DNA of 64,000 nt from assembly GCA_021295965.1 (NCBI GenBank), contig JAGWBI010000003.1:115860-179859 (forward strand), given 5' to 3'. Under the pieces are notes generated by a model. That model was given only the letters and a program-made list of their open reading frames with translations, did no database searches and was not told the origin of the DNA. How positions within the stretch are numbered: the first letter of the stretch is position 1; each line of letters begins with the position of its first letter. Both the position numbers and the translations under genes were made by a program. Origin of the DNA: Dehalococcoidia bacterium. GTDB lineage: Bacteria > Chloroflexota > Dehalococcoidia > Lucifugimonadales > UBA3495. Below are positions 60,539 through 64,000 of the stretch, piece after piece.

Positions 60539-61660
60539 CTAAAAGGGCAAGCGCTCGACGATGTCATTTTCGGTGCGGACCGGGCCCCATTCGCGGGGGA
60601 TATTCAGCAGGCGCTCTTCCAGGTCATCCACGCTGTTCTGGCCGCAGTAGGCCATGGCGCGGTTGAACTCTTCGCGCAGCAGTTCCAGCATATGATGGAC
60701 GCCCTCGGCGCCGTTGACGGCGAGGCCCCAATAGAGGGGACGTCCGACCGAGACCGCGGTCGCGCCCAAGGCGAGGGCTTTCAGCACGTCGCTGCCGCGG
60801 CGGACGCCGGAGTCGACGTAGATCTCGACCCGTCCAGCAGTTGCCGTGACGATTTCGGGTAGGGCCTCGATGCTGGACATGGTGGTGTCCATCCGCCGAC
60901 CGCCGTGGGTGGACACCATGATGGCGTTGGCGCCGTGTTCCAACGCCAGCCGGGCGTCTTCAGCGGTGCGAACACCTTTGAATACAATTGGCAGGTTGGT
61001 CAGGCTGCGCAGCCACTCCAGATCTTGCCAAGTCAACGGTGGCGCTGATGGCATCTCCCAATTGGGGGGATCCACGTCGTCGCCGGTGTCGGCGGTCTGT
61101 TTCAGGAACTCGCGGAAGTTACCCATTTCCCCGGGGCGCACGAAGCGGTTTCGTATGTCGCGCTCTTTGGGCGTGGGAATTGGGGCGTCAATGGTGAGGA
61201 CGATTGCCTTGTAGCCGGCGGCCTCAGCCCGCTGGACCAGGTTTTCGGTGGGGCCGTAACCGCGATGGGAGAGCTGGAACCACAGTGGACCGGTGGCCGC
61301 CGCGGCGATTTCCTCCAAGCTGCAGTGGGAGGAAGTGCTGCACATCATCAGGGTTTTGGACATCCCGGCCCCACGAGCGGTAGCGCACTCGGCTTCGGAG
61401 TAGGCCAAGCCGTGACCGTCGGTGGGTGAGATCATCACGGGAAAACTGATGGCCTCACCCAGCACGGTGGTGGCGATTTTGCGTTCCGTGGCGTCGATCA
61501 GAAAGCGTGGCCGGAGGGTGATGTCCTCGAAGGCGGAACGATTACGCGCGGTGGTAATTTCGTCCATGGCTCCGGCTTCGATGAACTCCCAGTTGTTGTG
61601 AGAGAGCAAGGGCCGGGCGCGCGCTTCGTAGTCGAAAAGATTGATGGGCTCCAACCGCAT
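60539..61660 (-). CDS. FMN-dependent 2-hydroxyacid oxidase-like protein (copy 1)
   Basis: A 373-residue TIM-barrel FMN protein. FMN and substrate residues match glycolate/lactate oxidases in part: Asp in VLTIDAP, Lys in PIVFKGV, His and Arg in VSTHGGRRMD, and YVDSGVRRGSDVLKALALGATAVSVGRP. Several active-site residues differ. The residue equal to glycolate-oxidase Tyr24 is Phe (NNWEFIEAG), Trp108 is Ser, and Tyr129 (QLY) is Ser (WFQLSHRG). AAGTAGG precedes ATG 61660. It lies 63 bases downstream of its tandem paralogue. Confidence 0.87.
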   Translation of the reverse strand: MRLEPINLFDYEARARPLLSHNNWEFIEAGAMDEITTARNRSAFEDITLRPRFLIDATERKIATTVLGEAISFPVMISPTDGHGLAYSEAECATARGAGMSKTLMMCSTSSHCSLEEIAAAATGPLWFQLSHRGYGPTENLVQRAEAAGYKAIVLTIDAPIPTPKERDIRNRFVRPGEMGNFREFLKQTADTGDDVDPPNWEMPSAPPLTWQDLEWLRSLTNLPIVFKGVRTAEDARLALEHGANAIMVSTHGGRRMDTTMSSIEALPEIVTATAGRVEIYVDSGVRRGSDVLKALALGATAVSVGRPLYWGLAVNGAEGVHHMLELLREEFNRAMAYCGQNSVDDLEERLLNIPREWGPVRTENDIVERLPF

Positions 61661-61723
61661 AATAGTACCTACTTTACACAGACGGCCGGGAGCCCATGCT
61701 TTGTCGGGGGTAAACCGGTCAAG

Positions 61724-62845
61724 CTAGAAGGGAAGATGCTCGGCGATGTCGTTCTCGGTGCGGAACGGTCCCCACTCGCGGGGGATATTCAGCAGGCGAT
61801 CTTCCAAGTCATCCACGCTGTTCTGGCCGCAGTAGGCCATGGCGCGGTTGAACTCTTCGCGCAGCAGTTCCAGCATGTGATGGACACCTTCGGAGCCGTT
61901 GACGGCGAGGCCCCAATAGAGGGGGCGGCCGACGGCGACGGCAGTGGCGCCCAAGGCAAGGGCTTTCAGTACGTCGCTGCCGCGGCGGACGCCGGAGTCG
62001 ACGTAAATTTCGGCTCGTCCACCGGCGGCGGCGACGATTTCGGGCACCATCTCGATGCTGGACATGGTGCTGTCCAACTGACGACCGCCGTGGGTGGAGA
62101 CGAGGATACCGTCAACACCGTGTTCGACAGCCATGCGGGCATCTTCGGCGACGCGGATGCCTTTGAGGACGAGGGGCAGATCAGTCAGACTGCGCAGCCA
62201 TTCGATTTCCTGCCAGGTCAAAGAAGGTGATTGGGGCATTTCCCAGCGTGGGGATTCGTCGGTACCGCTGACTTCGGCGAGGCGGTCCTGCTGTTCGCGG
62301 AAGTTGCCGAGTTCGCCGGGCCGCTCATAACGATTGCGGATGTCGCGTTCCTTCGGGCTGGGGGCGGGGGTATCCACGGTGAGCACGATGGCGCGGAAAC
62401 CGGCCGCCTCGGCGCGCTTGACCAGGTTTTCCGTGAGGTCGTAGCCACGGTGATAGAGTTGGAACCACAGGGGGCCGGTGGCGGCGTCAGCGATCTCCTC
62501 CATGCTGCAGTTGGAGGAGGTGCTGCACATCATGAGGGTGTTGGACATACCGGCGCCGCGAGCAGTGGCGGCCTCGGCCTCGGGGTGGGCGTTGCCATGG
62601 CCGCCGGCCGGGGAGATCATGACCGGGAAGCTGATGTCGGTGCCCAGGACGCTGGTGGCAATTTTGCGCTCGGTGGTGTCACGCATGAAACGTGGGCGCA
62701 GGGTGAGGGCCTCAAAAGCCGAACGGTTCCTGGCGGTAGTGAATTCGTCCATGGAACCGGCTTCGATAAACTCCCAGTTGTTGTGGGGCAACACCTGCTT
62801 GGCTCTGGCCTCGTAATCATAGAGGTTGATGGGATCCATTCGCAT
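61724..62845 (-). CDS. FMN-dependent 2-hydroxyacid oxidase-like protein (copy 2)
   Basis: A 373-residue paralogue of copy 1, of exactly the same length and highly similar throughout, arising by tandem duplication. It keeps the Tyr129 equivalent (WFQLYHRG) that copy 1 has lost, and the Asp, Lys (LVLKGI), His and Arg residues; Tyr24 is Phe and Trp108 is Ser in both. It probably oxidises a 2-hydroxyacid to a 2-oxoacid with O2 or another acceptor. AAGGAG precedes ATG 62845. It is upstream of copy 1 and both are probably co-transcribed. Confidence 0.87.
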   Translation of the reverse strand: MRMDPINLYDYEARAKQVLPHNNWEFIEAGSMDEFTTARNRSAFEALTLRPRFMRDTTERKIATSVLGTDISFPVMISPAGGHGNAHPEAEAATARGAGMSNTLMMCSTSSNCSMEEIADAATGPLWFQLYHRGYDLTENLVKRAEAAGFRAIVLTVDTPAPSPKERDIRNRYERPGELGNFREQQDRLAEVSGTDESPRWEMPQSPSLTWQEIEWLRSLTDLPLVLKGIRVAEDARMAVEHGVDGILVSTHGGRQLDSTMSSIEMVPEIVAAAGGRAEIYVDSGVRRGSDVLKALALGATAVAVGRPLYWGLAVNGSEGVHHMLELLREEFNRAMAYCGQNSVDDLEDRLLNIPREWGPFRTENDIAEHLPF

Positions 62846-62908
62846 AGGAAGTGTCTCCTTTGGAACAGTGGAGAGGTTGAAATAGCCGCCGGAACCGTAT
62901 CGCCGTCG

Positions 62909-63397
62909 TCATAGATTAAGGCGAACAATAGCATCCGCGACGTCAGGCAACATTCTATACTCGTCGGCCTGGGAGTCAAAGGACATAGGATGCGGCAATG
63001 CTACGTTGTGGGCGCGACGGATGCGTCGAACGGCATGACCTTGAGAAGAGAGACGGCCAGAAAGCTGGCGGACGGTAAGGTGCATTTCATCCAATAACGC
63101 TCGCCGGGATGTGACGTAACCGGCGCTCTTGGCGACGCTTTGGTATATCTCGCGAGCGTCTGGCGCCAGGAAACCCCAGAAGGTACGCACATGTTCGATG
63201 GTCCACCTACCTTCCGGGACGGGGGTGGGCGCGGGCGCTTGGGGTTGGGCGCTGGGTTGCTCCGCTGGTTCATCCACGTTGTCGTCGGCAGTTAAGACCG
63301 CCGGGGAAGACGGTGTCGCGTCGCCGATCGCAAGTTGTCGGAGGGCGGCGATAACTTCATCGGCTTCACCTTCAACCGTCAGCGCGACCTTTACCAT
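62909..63397 (-). CDS. hypothetical protein with winged-helix-like C-terminus, 162 residues
   Basis: I do not recognise a named family. The N-terminal strand-helix (MVKVALTVEGEADEVIAALRQLA) is followed by a Pro/Ala/Gln-rich linker (about 40-65). A C-terminal domain (about 68-162: WTIEHVRTFWGFLAPDAREIYQSVAKSAGYVTSRRALLDEM, then LSGRLSSQGHAVRRIRR) has the look of a winged helix. ATG 63397 is preceded by GAGG; a longer frame begins upstream. It could be a small regulator (inference). Confidence 0.65.
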   Translation of the reverse strand: MVKVALTVEGEADEVIAALRQLAIGDATPSSPAVLTADDNVDEPAEQPSAQPQAPAPTPVPEGRWTIEHVRTFWGFLAPDAREIYQSVAKSAGYVTSRRALLDEMHLTVRQLSGRLSSQGHAVRRIRRAHNVALPHPMSFDSQADEYRMLPDVADAIVRLNL

Positions 63398-63503
63398 GGT
63401 GTTACCTCGCTGGTGTTGATTGACATAGAAGTGTATCAGATTAATAAACGTGGTCAACGATTCGGTTCAATAATCATTGGGTTACAAAGCATGTAGTTAA
63501 CGG

Positions 63504-63531
63504 AAAAGGGGCAGGGTATGAAACCTGCCCC
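63504..63531 (-). terminator. terminator-like palindrome after the PorB-like gene
   Basis: On the minus strand GGGGCAGG pairs with CCTGCCCC around TTTCATAC and is followed by TTTTCC. It lies about 30 bases beyond the stop codon at 63564 and would end the por-type transcript; it also resembles the dispersed GGGGCAGG palindromes. Confidence 0.65.
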
Positions 63532-63563
63532 GAATGCGACGGATTTGGTGCCCTTAATCTGGT

Positions 63564-64000
63564 TTATTCGCCTTCGTCGTGTGGACCGAAGGGCACAATG
63601 CCGGGGATCCACCACTTTTCCCAACTTTCATCGATCTTTTCCTGGAAGAACTTGAGGTCCTCTTCGGTCAGGTGAGCGAAGCGGCCCTGGCGTTGCAGGT
63701 AGTCGGTGACGGGCTTCCGCTTGCGGATGCCGCGGGAGATGGCGCGGGACGGGCCGTTGAGGATCAACTCGCCGTCAACGATCTCATACTGGACCCAGAT
63801 GCCGGTTTCCACAGCGAGCATTCCCAATTCGTGAGAATACTTGGGGTCGTAGTCCCAGCCCTTGGGGCAGGGGTCGATGCTGTGGATGAAGGTGGGGCCG
63901 CCGATGGTGAGGGCGCGGCGGATTTTGTTGGTGAAGTCGGGGCCGTAGGAACCGCAAGCGGTGGCTACGTAGCGGACGTCGGGGTGGCCGGCGGCCAGCA
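63564..64000 (-). CDS. 2-oxoacid:ferredoxin oxidoreductase beta subunit (PorB-like), partial
   Basis: The C-terminal 145 codons of a TPP-containing beta subunit; the start lies outside the window. Text such as VRYVATACGSYGPDFTNKIRRALTIGGPTFIHSIDPCPKGWDYDPKYSHELGMLAVETGIWVQYEIVDGEL is the hallmark C-terminal portion of pyruvate/2-oxoisovalerate:ferredoxin oxidoreductase beta subunits. The chain ends in a charged tail (EEDLKFFQEKIDESWEKWW). The enzyme would oxidise a 2-oxoacid with CoA and reduce ferredoxin, an alternative to the PDH complex in the same genome. The alpha/gamma/delta partners are expected upstream, outside the window. Confidence 0.85.
   Translation of the reverse strand, partial: LAAGHPDVRYVATACGSYGPDFTNKIRRALTIGGPTFIHSIDPCPKGWDYDPKYSHELGMLAVETGIWVQYEIVDGELILNGPSRAISRGIRKRKPVTDYLQRQGRFAHLTEEDLKFFQEKIDESWEKWWIPGIVPFGPHDEGE

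Overview
The window is about 64 kb of a high-GC bacterial chromosome. Gene content and repeats suggest an uncultivated Chloroflexota-like lineage of the SAR202/Dehalococcoidia or sponge-symbiont type. The evidence is an F420-type luciferase-like oxidoreductase, several thiamine-diphosphate (TPP) decarboxylase-like enzymes, many CitE/HpcH aldolase-like proteins, MmgE/PrpD, acetamidase and FMN 2-hydroxyacid oxidase genes, and many short dispersed palindromes. That placement is inference; no rRNA or ribosomal-protein marker is present.

Layout. 1-8.8 kb: two tRNAs (the first cut by the window edge), a PAC2 protein, a nitroreductase/amidohydrolase pair, an EamA transporter, tRNA-Glu, a PurM/HypE-fold protein, a threonine dehydratase and a tiny HTH protein. 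8.9-11.5 kb: insertion-sequence graveyard with a frameshifted IS630-type element abutting a truncated IS701-type transposase. 11.7-18.9 kb: acetamidase, a TPP enzyme, a hypothetical protein, an AIPR-type defence candidate, and two MITEs with 10-bp target duplications. 18.9-28.6 kb: a second TPP enzyme, a DUF5678/retropepsin pair, a frameshifted ADP-forming acyl-CoA synthetase, a TauE permease, and a run of three CitE-like genes. 29-36.5 kb: a 1251-residue CHAT-STAND-TPR protein whose CHAT catalytic residues appear lost, an alpha/beta hydrolase, a lone HsdR_N-like nuclease, and a Phd/VapC-type module. 36.5-42.9 kb: LLM oxidoreductase, MmgE/PrpD, an ECF sigma/anti-sigma/zinc-ribbon operon and a two-domain ThyX. 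43-49.5 kb: a third TPP enzyme and a pyruvate dehydrogenase operon in the order E3-E1alpha-E1beta-E2. 49.7-64 kb: DUF35/thiolase pair, aldolase, RNase D, M20 peptidase, GNAT, TPR, hot-dog protein, PIG-L, TenA, hydrolase, two tandem FMN 2-hydroxyacid oxidases, a hypothetical protein, and the end of a PorB-like 2-oxoacid:ferredoxin oxidoreductase.

How the genes fit together. Most of the window encodes heterotrophic catabolism of organic and oxo/hydroxy acids feeding acetyl-CoA (PDH, PorB, thiolase, ADP-forming acyl-CoA synthetase, aldolases, hydroxyacid oxidases). Possible defence or conflict genes (AIPR, CHAT-STAND, HsdR_N-like, VapC, retropepsin pair) are scattered between 16 and 36.5 kb rather than forming one island. 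Intergenic DNA is loaded with several families of short palindromes. One of them, TCCGCC-NNN-GGCGGA, also sits inside both transposase pseudogenes and inside another dispersed repeat.

All family assignments are from reading the sequence and remembered family motifs; no database search was run.
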